From: Phycisphaerae bacterium
GTDB taxonomy: Bacteria > Planctomycetota > Phycisphaerae > Sedimentisphaerales > Anaerobacaceae
Assembly: GCA_030601845.1 (NCBI GenBank)
Contig: JAUWAY010000024.1
Coordinates: forward strand, 1-36,812
Length of the DNA stretch: 36,812 nt
Direction: 5' to 3'
Part shown: in pieces, positions 17,496 through 24,923 of the stretch
Numbering within the stretch: the stretch's first letter is position 1
Layout of the letters: each line of letters starts with the position of its first letter
Notes under the pieces: model-generated
What the model saw: only the letters and a program-made list of their open reading frames with translations
Databases searched by the model: none
What the model was told of the DNA's origin: nothing
Made by a program: the position numbers and the translations under genes

Positions 17496-17530
17496 CGAGT
17501 TACAATATACGCAATACCACAATACGAAAA
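17496..17530 (+). repeat. Degenerate 7-bp tandem repeats ahead of the ferredoxin start
   Basis: Units CGAGTTA, CAATATA, CGCAATA, then CCACAAT and ACGAAAA run directly into the ATG at 17531. They are more degenerate than the arrays at 12974 and 22393 but have the same period and the same position relative to a start codon. Confidence 0.5.
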
Positions 17531-17800
17531 ATGGCTGGCAAAATAATTATCAATATCGAACGATGCAAAGGCTGCGGCTTGTGCGTAATAGTATGCCCGA
17601 AGAATTGCATCGCCATCTCCAAAAAGTCCAACAAAAGCGGTCATTTCCCAGCTCAAACAACTAACTGCGACTGTACCGGCTGCGCTATGTGTGCTATTAT
17701 CTGCCCGGACGTCGTAATCAAGGTCTTTCGTGAGGAGGATGCAGCGGCCATCAAGCCGGGCAGGAAAAGCAAGCCGGGTCTAATCAAGGAAAAAGCATGA
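17531..17800 (+). CDS. 2[4Fe-4S] ferredoxin, delta subunit of a 2-oxoacid:ferredoxin oxidoreductase
   Basis: 89 residues from the ATG at 17531; a longer in-frame extension upstream is non-conserved and runs through repeats. Two cluster-binding sets are complete: CKGCGLCVIVCPKNC (12-26) and CTGCAMCAIICP (48-59), plus Cys46 in NCDC. This is the electron-transfer subunit that takes electrons released when a 2-oxoacid is oxidised to acyl-CoA. The alpha subunit gene that normally follows is displaced 1.3 kb downstream by three unrelated genes. No clear ribosome site precedes the ATG. Lysine-rich C-terminus. Confidence 0.88.
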   Translation: MAGKIIINIERCKGCGLCVIVCPKNCIAISKKSNKSGHFPAQTTNCDCTGCAMCAIICPDVVIKVFREEDAAAIKPGRKSKPGLIKEKA

Positions 17801-17801
17801 G

Positions 17802-17829
17802 CCCCGTTAGATAGCAAGCATCTAACGGG
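17802..17829. repeat. Palindrome of the CCCCGTTA family
   Basis: CCCGTTAGAT and ATCTAACGGG (10 bp, perfect) flank a 7-base loop AGCAAGC, immediately after the ferredoxin stop. A T-rich tail is absent, so it is a REP-like hairpin more than a normal terminator. The CCCCGTTA/TAACGGGG arms recur at the end of clpX (26186-26220). Confidence 0.65.
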
Positions 17830-17888
17830 TTAAACGAAGTAGTTCGGTTATTTTAAGTTATCTGCTGTTTGTCCTATGAGGAATAAAA

Positions 17889-18323
17889 TTGAAATATAGA
17901 GACACAGCCTCTTTCGGAAAACGCCAAGAGTACTCAGCAATTGCTGAGTTGCTTAAGCGTGATTTCGATGTTTATATGACTTTGGTTGATGACCAGGGGA
18001 TTGATTGTGTTATTCGCCTAAATGATGAAAGGTATTTGGATATTCAGATAAAAGCCAGGTCAAAAGAGGCGAAACATTGGAATTTTTCCGCTGCGATGTC
18101 TTTTGATGTCAGAGACAATTTCTATTTCATCTTCTATACTGAGAAAAATAACAATTTTTGGGTAATACCTTCAAAAGACGTTAAGAAATTAGGAACTGAA
18201 AACAAATCCGGCAAACATGCAGGAAAAATTTCATTGTCTCTTCCTAAAACTGAATCCGGGGACAAGGCATCTAAGTTCGATAAATACAAGAATGACAAAG
18301 GCTTTGCTTCTTTAAGGGTGTGA
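17889..18323 (+). CDS. Putative PD-(D/E)XK-type nuclease-like protein (144 aa)
   Basis: The start is TTG at 17889 with GAGG upstream. Glu14/Glu20, GIDCVIRL (Asp39) and LDIQIKAR (Gln53, Lys55) give the E...D...QxK pattern of the restriction-endonuclease-like fold, similar to DUF4365-type proteins. The remainder (FYFIFYTEKNNNFWVIP) fits the following strands. Family membership is judged from the pattern only. It is AT-rich compared with the flanking oxidoreductase genes. Only 6 bp separate it from the MNT gene, so nuclease-like, MNT and HEPN genes probably form one transcript. It could be a nuclease effector, a non-catalytic DNA-binding partner, or an unrelated passenger. Confidence 0.6.
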   Translation: MKYRDTASFGKRQEYSAIAELLKRDFDVYMTLVDDQGIDCVIRLNDERYLDIQIKARSKEAKHWNFSAAMSFDVRDNFYFIFYTEKNNNFWVIPSKDVKKLGTENKSGKHAGKISLSLPKTESGDKASKFDKYKNDKGFASLRV

Positions 18324-18329
18324 AGAAAA

Positions 18330-18650
18330 ATGGATGAAAGAATAAAACGCTTGATAAATCAAATAAAAGCACATCTGATAAAGGTGTATGGGGAAGGAAT
18401 CAAAAAGGTTATATTATATGGTTCCTATGTAAGGGGCGAGACGACGAGGGATTCGGATATTGATATACTTGTACTGGTTGACCAGTCCCTGAATCCTTTT
18501 GAAGTCAGAGAAAGCCTGAGCGACCTTTTGTTTGACATAATTCTTAATGAGGGCGAGCTTGTTTCAGTTATTGCAGTTCCCGAAGATTTCTTTGAAAGTT
18601 ACAATTCTCCATTTATGCAGAATGTGAAAAAAGAAGGAGTGGTAGCATGA
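18330..18650 (+). CDS. MNT-type nucleotidyltransferase, antitoxin-like partner of HEPN
   Basis: 106 residues. GSYVRGETTRDSDIDILVLV (31-50) is the minimal nucleotidyltransferase signature: GSxxRG followed by the metal-binding DxD (Asp43, Asp45). Proteins of this family (MntA) adenylylate the HEPN partner (HepT) and neutralise it in type VII toxin-antitoxin pairs. The third acidic residue would lie in the segment ending ELVSVIAV. The stop overlaps the start of the HEPN gene by 4 bp (ATGA), showing translational coupling. Catalytic residues look intact. Confidence 0.87.
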   Translation: MDERIKRLINQIKAHLIKVYGEGIKKVILYGSYVRGETTRDSDIDILVLVDQSLNPFEVRESLSDLLFDIILNEGELVSVIAVPEDFFESYNSPFMQNVKKEGVVA

Positions 18651-19036
18651 AAGAAATAACGGATTTTATAGCAAAAGCCGAGAAATTCATAAACACAGCC
18701 GAAAATGCTCTAAATACCGAAGATTACGATTCCTGTGTTTCAAGGTGTTATTATGCGATGTTCTTTATGTCAGAAGCAGCGCTTCTTACTAAAAGTTTAA
18801 GCGTCTCCTCCCACAAAGGTGTAATAAGTTTGTTTGGAGAGCATTTTGTAAAAACAGAAATCTTTGAAAGAAACTTGGGAAAGGCACTAAACGATGCTTA
18901 TGATAAAAGACTCGTTGGAGATTACGGGGTAGGCTTTACAGTTACTGACCAGCAGGCAAAAGATTTGTTAGAAACAACCCGGAATTTTGTTCAGAAGTTG
19001 AGAGATTATCTTAAGAAGTGGATAGAAACGGGATGA
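18647..19036 (+). CDS. HEPN-domain protein (UPF0332-like), toxin-like partner of MNT
   Basis: 129 residues, all alpha. YDSCVSRCYYAMFFMSEAAL (27-46) and SHKGVISLFGEHFVKT match the UPF0332-type HEPN family. In relatives the core motif is R-x6-H (SRAYYAMFH), the RNase active site; here Arg33 is kept but His40 is replaced by Phe. The family comparison is from memory. It overlaps the MNT gene by 4 bp. It might be an RNase-inactive HEPN, or act by another residue. The region is AT-rich like the other two genes of the module and is followed by a REP-like palindrome. Confidence 0.85.
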   Translation: MKEITDFIAKAEKFINTAENALNTEDYDSCVSRCYYAMFFMSEAALLTKSLSVSSHKGVISLFGEHFVKTEIFERNLGKALNDAYDKRLVGDYGVGFTVTDQQAKDLLETTRNFVQKLRDYLKKWIETG

Positions 19037-19046
19037 TGATACGATA

Positions 19047-19070
19047 GATTTCCGCCTGCGCGGGAATGAC
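19047..19070. repeat. REP-like palindrome between the HEPN gene and the alpha subunit gene
   Basis: TTCCGC / GCGGGAA around CTGC, followed by TGAC, resembles the widespread repetitive extragenic palindrome with core CCGCCTGCGCGG. It separates the AT-rich module from the oxidoreductase alpha gene 16 bp further on. Confidence 0.6.
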
Positions 19071-19085
19071 ATAAGAGGAATAACT

Positions 19086-20150
19086 GTGACCGAAAGGATT
19101 CTGATGTGCGGCAATGAGGCCCTGGCCGAAGCGGCCATCATTGCCGGCCTCGATGCCTATTTCGGCTATCCGATTACGCCGCAAAACGAAATTTCCGCCT
19201 ATATGTCAAAACGAATGCCCGAAGAAGGCCGGGTCTTCCTGCAGAGTGAAAGCGAACTGGCGGCAATCAATATGGTTTTTGGAGCATCGGCGACGGGCAA
19301 AAGGACGATGACAACTTCATCCAGTCCCGGCATCAGTCTGATGCAGGAGGGCATAAGCTATCTGGCAGGAGCCGAGCTTCCGGCGGTGGTGGTCAACGTA
19401 ATGCGAGGTGGGCCGGGCCTGGGCAACATCGCACCGTCGCAGGGCGATTACTTCCAGGCCACCCGCGGCGGCGGACACGGCGATTATCGAACCATCGTGT
19501 TTGGACCATCGAGCGTACAGGAGCTGGTCGATTGTATGCCGCTGGCATTTGACTTGGCTGACCAGTACCGAATGACTGTTGTTGTCCTCGCTGACGGTAT
19601 TTTAGGCCAGATGATGGAGCCGATAGTATTCGAGCGAAAACCACGCCGGAAACTGCCGCCCAAAGACTGGGCTTTGACCGGAGCCAAAGGCAGAGAGCAA
19701 AACATCGTCCGGTCTCTATGGCTGGGTGATAGAGTGCTAGAAGAGCATAACTATAAGCTTCAGGCCAAGTATGAGCAGGTGCAGAAAAACGAGGTCCTTT
19801 GCGAACAATATGAAGTTGAGACGGCTGAAATCGTAGTAGTTGCGTATGGCGTCGCAGCAAGGATGGTCCGTGCGGCGGTGGACAGGGCAAGAGAGCAGGG
19901 CATCAAGGTCGGCTGGATACGGCCCATTACCCTATGGCCTTTTCCAACAGAGCAAATCAGCAAGGCCGCTGATGAATTTCGGATTTTTCTGACCGTGGAA
20001 ATGAGTAATGGCCAAATGGTCGAGGACATAAAACTCGCCGCAGCCGGCAAAACGCCGGTACTATTCTTCGGACGACCCGGCGGAGGCATACCAAGCGTCG
20101 ATGAAATTCTGGAAAGAATCAGACAATTAACGATACCCGCGAAAAGGTAG
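19086..20150 (+). CDS. vorB: 2-oxoacid:ferredoxin oxidoreductase alpha subunit (VorB-like)
   Basis: 354 residues. GYPITPQNEIS, FLQSESELAAINMVFGAS and MRGGPGLGNIAPSQGDY are the blocks of the alpha chain of the ferredoxin-dependent 2-ketoisovalerate/2-oxoglutarate oxidoreductase family, which oxidises a 2-oxoacid with CoA to acyl-CoA and CO2. Length and sequence fit the group commonly labelled VorB. GTG start at 19086 with GAGGAA upstream. Only 5 bp from the beta gene. Substrate preference (branched-chain, 2-oxoglutarate or pyruvate) cannot be fixed from the sequence. The enzyme is oxygen-sensitive, which favours an anaerobic lifestyle. Confidence 0.9.
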   Translation: MTERILMCGNEALAEAAIIAGLDAYFGYPITPQNEISAYMSKRMPEEGRVFLQSESELAAINMVFGASATGKRTMTTSSSPGISLMQEGISYLAGAELPAVVVNVMRGGPGLGNIAPSQGDYFQATRGGGHGDYRTIVFGPSSVQELVDCMPLAFDLADQYRMTVVVLADGILGQMMEPIVFERKPRRKLPPKDWALTGAKGREQNIVRSLWLGDRVLEEHNYKLQAKYEQVQKNEVLCEQYEVETAEIVVVAYGVAARMVRAAVDRAREQGIKVGWIRPITLWPFPTEQISKAADEFRIFLTVEMSNGQMVEDIKLAAAGKTPVLFFGRPGGGIPSVDEILERIRQLTIPAKR

Positions 20151-20155
20151 GACCA

Positions 20156-20890
20156 ATGAAACCAGTGTTCACCCGGACAGCTACTCTTAAAGATTGCCCA
20201 ACACATTATTGTGCCGGATGCGGACACGGGATTGCTCATCGATTGATAGCTGAGGCAATCGATGAGCTGGACATACGCGGCCGGACTATCGGCATAGCAC
20301 CGGTAGGATGCGCGGTGTTGGCGTACAATTACCTCGACGTCGATATGATAGAGGTGGCGCACGGCAGAGCACCGGCGGTGGCAACGGGGATGAAAAGAAC
20401 CAACCCTGACAAAATAATCTTCTCCTACCAGGGTGACGGGGACCTGGCGGCAATTGGAACTGGCGAGATTATCCACGCTGCGCACAGAGGTGAGCAGATA
20501 ACGGTTATCTTCATCAACAACGCCGTATTCGGGATGACGGGCGGCCAGATGGCACCAACGACCGTTCTCGGCCAGGTGACAGCAACAACACCACAGGGCC
20601 GAAAGCCTGTCGGCGAGGGCTATCCGCTGCAGGTATCCGAGTTATTGGCGATTTTGCCGGGTGCAATCTATGTCGAGCGCTGCTCGGTGCATAATCCGGC
20701 CCAGGTCCGCAAGGCCAAAAAGGCAATCAAACACGCCTTTGAGCTGCAACTCAACGGTGCCCAGGGCCTGTCGCTTGTTGAGGTGCTTAGCCCCTGCCCG
20801 GTCTATTGGCGGATGACGCCGGTCAAGGCAATGGAATGGATAAAAAAGGAGATGACAAAGGTCTTCCCGCTGGGCCGATTGAAGGGCTGA
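20156..20890 (+). CDS. 2-oxoacid:ferredoxin oxidoreductase beta subunit (TPP-binding)
   Basis: 244 residues. CPTHYCAGCGHGIAHRL (14-30) and GDGDLAAIGTGEIIHAAHRG followed by INNAVFGMTGGQMAPTT give the thiamine-diphosphate-binding GDG...N motif with its Mg2+ ligands. It joins the alpha, gamma and ferredoxin subunits in one enzyme. The start is ATG at 20156, 5 bp after alpha. The gamma gene that should follow is separated by a fucosidase gene. Confidence 0.92.
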   Translation: MKPVFTRTATLKDCPTHYCAGCGHGIAHRLIAEAIDELDIRGRTIGIAPVGCAVLAYNYLDVDMIEVAHGRAPAVATGMKRTNPDKIIFSYQGDGDLAAIGTGEIIHAAHRGEQITVIFINNAVFGMTGGQMAPTTVLGQVTATTPQGRKPVGEGYPLQVSELLAILPGAIYVERCSVHNPAQVRKAKKAIKHAFELQLNGAQGLSLVEVLSPCPVYWRMTPVKAMEWIKKEMTKVFPLGRLKG

Positions 20891-20957
20891 AAATAAGAGC
20901 GGACGGCAAAGAAGAAGCCATTACAACCGAACCAATTTTAATTGAAAGGAGTCGATT

Positions 20958-22361
20958 ATGAAGAAATGGAGCTTGTTGGTTCTGATGTGTGCACTGCTCT
21001 CGACGGTGACCTGCACATCACTGGATTTGGGAGCAAAAGCCGGGCCCGAATCGATAAAGGCGCCGCCGGAAAGTATGGAGAAGTGGAACGAATTGAAATT
21101 CGGCCTGTTCATCCACTGGGGGCCGTGGTCGCAGATGGGAATAGGGCCTATCTTCCGCGGCAGAAAAGACGAAGATATACGTACTGCCGAGGAAGTTCAG
21201 AAGTTCCTCGACCTCAACAAGAGCTTCAACCCCGTGAAGTTCGACCCGGGTGCGTGGGCGCGTGTGGCCAAAAAGGCCGGTATGCGCTACGTTGTCTTCA
21301 CCACCAAACACCACGATGGCTTCTGCAATTTCGATACGAAATTGACCGACTATAAGGTCACCAGCCCCGACTGTCCCTACAGCAGAAGCGCCCATCCCGA
21401 TATTACTGCCCATTTGATTGAGGCATTTCGCAGGGAGGGCCTTGCCATCGGTCTGTATTATTCTCACCCGGACCAGCATCACGCCGACGGCGTGTGGTGG
21501 CCACGGCACTTGAACTACATCGAGGGCTTTGTGACGAAGTATCCCGGCCGCTGGCGGAATTTCGTCGAATTCGAGAAAGGACAAGTCCGTGAGCTTTTGA
21601 CCAACTACGGCAAGATTGATATCTTGTGGTACGATATCTCCTGGCCAAAAGAAGGCCTGCGTGACGCCGTCCCGATGCTAAAGATGGTGCGCAAGCTTCA
21701 ACCGCACACTATCATCAACAACCGGGGCACGAGCGAATACACCGACTTTGACACCCCCGAGCAGCGCATCCCTGCCGCCCCACCGGAGGGATACTGGGAA
21801 ACCAATATGACCATCAGCGGTACCGGTCCCGGCTGGAGCGGGTACTGGTACAAAGGCCCGGATGCACCCTACAAGTCTTCAGAGGATATTGTGCATAAGT
21901 TGGCTGATATCGCCTCGAAAGGCGGCAACTTCCTGCTCAACGTCGGCCCAAAAGCAGATGGAACACTTGCACAGGAGGAAATAGACTGCCTGCTGGGTGT
22001 CGGCAAGTGGATGGATGTCAATGGCGAGGCAATATACGGCACGAAACGCAGCCCGTGGGGCGCTGCGCCGCCGTGGGGACGCATCACAATCAAGGGTAAT
22101 CGTCTCTACCTGATTGTCTTCGATTGGGCGAGAGGTGGAATGCTGCCGCTGGCATTGAAGAAGGAAAAAATCGTCAAGGCGACGCTGCTTAAGAGTGCAA
22201 AGCCGGTTTCGTTTACGGCCAACGCAGCCGGTGACGGTGTCGAATTTGCTCTGACAGGCAAAGCACCGAGCGAATATGCCTCGGTTATTGCAGTGGACTT
22301 CAAGGGCAAGCTTGATGTGACGCCCCAGTGGCCGAAGGCCAGGCGAAAGAGAAAGAAATGA
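20958..22361 (+). CDS. Alpha-L-fucosidase (GH29), exported
   Basis: 467 residues. A hydrophobic signal peptide (1-18) ends at STVTC, so a lipoprotein anchor at Cys19 is possible. KFGLFIHWGPWS (47-58), VVFTTKHHDGF (112-122) and GLYYSHPD are GH29 blocks. ILWYDISWP contains the nucleophile Asp226, by analogy with the WND motif of characterised enzymes. LLNVGPKADG is the conserved C-terminal motif of the catalytic domain. It removes terminal alpha-linked L-fucose. The ribosome site AAAGGAG is strong. It lies between the beta and gamma subunit genes of the oxidoreductase, with 67 bp before it and a direct overlap (ATGA) with the gamma frame after it, an odd partner for a central-metabolism operon. 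Confidence 0.93.
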   Translation: MKKWSLLVLMCALLSTVTCTSLDLGAKAGPESIKAPPESMEKWNELKFGLFIHWGPWSQMGIGPIFRGRKDEDIRTAEEVQKFLDLNKSFNPVKFDPGAWARVAKKAGMRYVVFTTKHHDGFCNFDTKLTDYKVTSPDCPYSRSAHPDITAHLIEAFRREGLAIGLYYSHPDQHHADGVWWPRHLNYIEGFVTKYPGRWRNFVEFEKGQVRELLTNYGKIDILWYDISWPKEGLRDAVPMLKMVRKLQPHTIINNRGTSEYTDFDTPEQRIPAAPPEGYWETNMTISGTGPGWSGYWYKGPDAPYKSSEDIVHKLADIASKGGNFLLNVGPKADGTLAQEEIDCLLGVGKWMDVNGEAIYGTKRSPWGAAPPWGRITIKGNRLYLIVFDWARGGMLPLALKKEKIVKATLLKSAKPVSFTANAAGDGVEFALTGKAPSEYASVIAVDFKGKLDVTPQWPKARRKRKK

Positions 22362-22990
22362 TGCTCGATACTAGCTCGATACTCGATAAAAACGAGAATC
22401 GAGAAACGAGATACAAGATGCGAGATACGAGAAACGAATTTTATGAAGAGGTTATTATCGCCGGTTTCGGTGGCCAGGGGATTATGTTGGCCGGCAGACT
22501 ATTAGCTCAAACTGCAATGAAGCGAGGCCTCGAGGTAACTTATATGCCCTCGTATGGTGCCGAGGTTCGCGGCGGTACCGCCAACTGTATGGTGGTCATC
22601 GCGGAAAGAGAAATCGCCTCGCCGCTGGTGAGCAAGCCCGATTCGCTGATTGTAATGAACAAGGCCTCACTGACTAAATTTGCTCCACGTCTTAAGACGG
22701 GCGGGCTGCTTGTGATAAATAGCTCCCTGATTGACGAAGAGCCGGAATTGGCCGGGTCAATCGATATATTAGCGGTGCCCGCCGACAAATTAGCGGTTGA
22801 ATTAGGCAATCCTAAAGTCGCCAATATGGTTGCTCTCGGTGCGTATCTGCAAAAGCATGGTTTGTTCGGCCCGGATGCAGCGGCTGCCTGTTTAGCCGAG
22901 ACCATAGCCAGGCGGTATCACCATACATTGCCGGTCAACACCAAGGCTCTTCACCGAGGTGCCGAGTTCGCCAAAACAAATCACAGATAG
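22358..22990 (+). CDS. 2-oxoacid:ferredoxin oxidoreductase gamma subunit
   Basis: The conserved part begins at FYEEVIIAGFGGQGIMLAG (about 22437), followed by PSYGAEVRGGTANCMVV, typical of the gamma subunit that bridges the catalytic chains. The N-terminus is unusual: 26 codons between the ATG at 22358 (overlapping the fucosidase stop as ATGA) and the conserved domain are made of 7-bp repeats and encode a charged stretch (NENRETRYKMRDTRNE). ATGs at 22328 and 22418 are also in frame, and 22418 is inside the repeat. I prefer 22358 for its coupling to the upstream stop. The last 150 residues look normal. Confidence 0.85.
   Translation: MMLDTSSILDKNENRETRYKMRDTRNEFYEEVIIAGFGGQGIMLAGRLLAQTAMKRGLEVTYMPSYGAEVRGGTANCMVVIAEREIASPLVSKPDSLIVMNKASLTKFAPRLKTGGLLVINSSLIDEEPELAGSIDILAVPADKLAVELGNPKVANMVALGAYLQKHGLFGPDAAAACLAETIARRYHHTLPVNTKALHRGAEFAKTNHR
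22364..22441 (+). repeat. Heptamer tandem repeats inside the start of the gamma subunit gene
   Basis: Seven contiguous 7-bp units at 22393-22441 have the consensus CGAGAWA: CGAGAAT, CGAGAAA, CGAGATA, CAAGATG, CGAGATA, CGAGAAA, CGAATTT. Upstream, CTCGATA appears three times (22364, 22375, 22382), roughly in inverse orientation, so CTCGAT at 22382 can pair with ATCGAG at 22398. The array lies at the gene boundary and is read as coding if the upstream start codons are used. Confidence 0.8.
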
Positions 22991-23133
22991 CAAGGATAGA
23001 AAAGAGTGTGCTCGGAAATAGTTTAGACCATATCCAACCGTTTTGAGTTGAAAAGCTGAACTTGCTTAAGCTGCAGTGCGGTTATTATTATGACAGTTTG
23101 TAATGTCTGTGAATAAGGTGGTTCTTTCAATGT

Positions 23134-23161
23134 TTCTGCAAAATGACGGCGTTTTGCAGAA
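23134..23161. promoter_or_regulatory. Perfect 10-bp inverted repeat upstream of the fourth sulfatase
   Basis: TTCTGCAAAA and TTTTGCAGAA are separated by TGACGGCG and lie 31 bp before the ATG of the sulfatase gene, ahead of its strong AAAGGAGG ribosome site. It could be an operator or a hairpin in the leader. The remainder of the 202-bp gap shows nothing else I can name. Confidence 0.5.
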
Positions 23162-23192
23162 GGCCTAAAGTAATGGACGAAAGGAGGATTTT

Positions 23193-24749
23193 ATGAATCG
23201 ACGAGATTTTTTGAAAGCCATTGGACTCGGCGCGGCAACGCTTTCCCTCGGGGGATGCGAGAGCAGTTCTCAGGTGGTTGCCAAAAGGCCTGCTGCAAGA
23301 CCAAATATCCTTCTTATAATGGCCGACGACATGGGTTATTCCGACCTCGGCTGTTATGGTGGAGAAATCCACACGCCGAACCTTGACCGACTGGCCAAGG
23401 GGGGACTGCGCTTCACACAATTCTACAACAATGCCAAGTGCGCACCGACGCGGGCGTCCCTGCTGACGGGACTTTACTCCCAGCAGGTTGGGGAAGGAGA
23501 AATGAAAGACTGTGTTACCATTGCTGAGGTGCTCAAGGCCGCCGGCTATCGCACACTTATGACGGGCAAATGGCACGCCGACGGGATACCGGTTCAGCGG
23601 GGTTTTGACCGCTATTTCGGCCTGGCCGACGGCTGCTGCAACTATTTCAATCCGGGCAAAAGGCGCCCCGGAGAAGGTGAGCCCGGACGAAAGAGGCCCA
23701 TGCGACGCTGGGCCATCGAGGACAAGGTCTATGAACCCTATACACCGGAAGACAGGAATTTCTACACCACCGATGCCTTCACCGATTACGCGGTGAAGTA
23801 TCTTGACCAATATGGTAAGCAGGACAAGCCCTTTTTCCTCTATGTGGCTTATACTGCCCCGCACTATCCTCTTCACGCCTGGCCGGAGGACATCGCCAAA
23901 TACAGGGGCAAGTATATGGACGGTTGGGACATCCTTCGTCAGCAGCGCTTCGAGCGAATGGTAAATATGGAGCTGGTCGATAAGCGCTGGGGCATATCCC
24001 CGCGCGATTCCAAAGTGCTCCGGTGGCAGGACGCCGAGGACAAGGACACCTGGGACCTGAAGATGGCCGTTTATGCGGCTATGATTGATCGGATGGACCG
24101 GAACATCGGCCGCATCCTCGCCAAGATTAGGCAACTCGGGCGGGAGGACAACACGCTTGTCCTGTTCCTGTCGGACAACGGCGGCTGCGCCGAAAACGTG
24201 CACAGGACACCTGACATCCGCCCCGGTCCGATGGAGTCGTACTGCACGGTGGATGCGCCCTGGGCCAACGCGAGTAACACCCCTTTCAGAAAGTACAAAC
24301 GCTGGGACCACGAAGGCGGCATCGCCACGCCGCTTATCGCATACTGGCCCCGGCTGATTAAGCAAGGAGGTCAAATCACCCATCAGGTCGGTCACATCAT
24401 CGACATCATGGCCACCTGCTTAGACGTGGCAGAAGCAAAATATCCATCCCTTTATAACAGCCGCAATGTTCTGCCCTTGGAAGGCAAGACCCTGCTGCCG
24501 GTCTTGCAGGGCAAACAGCGCAAGGGCCACGATGTGCTTTACTGGCAGTTTGGTTCCTGCCGTGCCGTCCGAAAGGGAAGGTGGAAACTTGTCGCTGAGA
24601 GCAATGGTCCGTGGGAGTTGTACAATATGGAAGCGGACCGGACCGAGCTGCACAGCCTGGCGCAAAAACACCCGAACCGCGTGCAAGAAATGGCCACATT
24701 ATACGACGCCTGGGCCAGCCGCTGTGGGGCCAAGGCTTCGCATCGATAA
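23193..24749 (+). CDS. Tat-exported sulfatase lipoprotein
   Basis: Fourth sulfatase, 518 residues. NRRDFLK (2-8) is the Tat motif and LGGC (19-22) a lipobox. ADD (44-46) and CAPTR (83-87, Cys83) are the metal and formylglycine sites; FLSDNGG and EGGIATPLIAYWP complete the fold. A longer insertion (about 150-270, with RRPGEGEPGRKRPMRR) separates the two halves. The start is fixed by AAAGGAGG with eight bases to ATG. It is alone, 13 kb from the other three sulfatases but only about 0.8 kb from the fucosidase, which suggests a second small glycan locus in this region. Confidence 0.93.
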   Translation: MNRRDFLKAIGLGAATLSLGGCESSSQVVAKRPAARPNILLIMADDMGYSDLGCYGGEIHTPNLDRLAKGGLRFTQFYNNAKCAPTRASLLTGLYSQQVGEGEMKDCVTIAEVLKAAGYRTLMTGKWHADGIPVQRGFDRYFGLADGCCNYFNPGKRRPGEGEPGRKRPMRRWAIEDKVYEPYTPEDRNFYTTDAFTDYAVKYLDQYGKQDKPFFLYVAYTAPHYPLHAWPEDIAKYRGKYMDGWDILRQQRFERMVNMELVDKRWGISPRDSKVLRWQDAEDKDTWDLKMAVYAAMIDRMDRNIGRILAKIRQLGREDNTLVLFLSDNGGCAENVHRTPDIRPGPMESYCTVDAPWANASNTPFRKYKRWDHEGGIATPLIAYWPRLIKQGGQITHQVGHIIDIMATCLDVAEAKYPSLYNSRNVLPLEGKTLLPVLQGKQRKGHDVLYWQFGSCRAVRKGRWKLVAESNGPWELYNMEADRTELHSLAQKHPNRVQEMATLYDAWASRCGAKASHR

Positions 24750-24846
24750 CGAGGTCATTCACACGCTGACGATTCATAAAAGTCAATTGACACACAAAAA
24801 AACCAAATAAAAATGATACAAACAACGATGCAAGTCGATAAATAAC

Positions 24847-24875
24847 TTGCCTAAACAGTTTGGCTAAACTACAAT
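24847..24875 (+). promoter_or_regulatory. Probable clpX promoter
   Basis: TTGCCT (24847-24852) and TACAAT (24870-24875) are spaced by 17 bp, each close to the sigma-70 consensus, 49 bp before the ATG. A second TATAAT at 24905-24910 is closer to the gene but lacks a -35 partner. Confidence 0.45.
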
Positions 24876-24923
24876 GTATAAAGCACAAAAAACAAGATTT
24901 AACGTATAATTAGGAAGATAATA

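Noticed and set aside
17432-17530. Longer N-terminus of the ferredoxin
   Set aside because: The extension runs through repeats and lacks similarity to ferredoxins; the ATG at 17531 gives a normal length.
23127-24395. 422-codon open frame antisense to the fourth sulfatase
   Set aside because: The sense frame has a Tat signal, CAPTR motif and strong ribosome site; the antisense frame has no domain and reflects codon bias.
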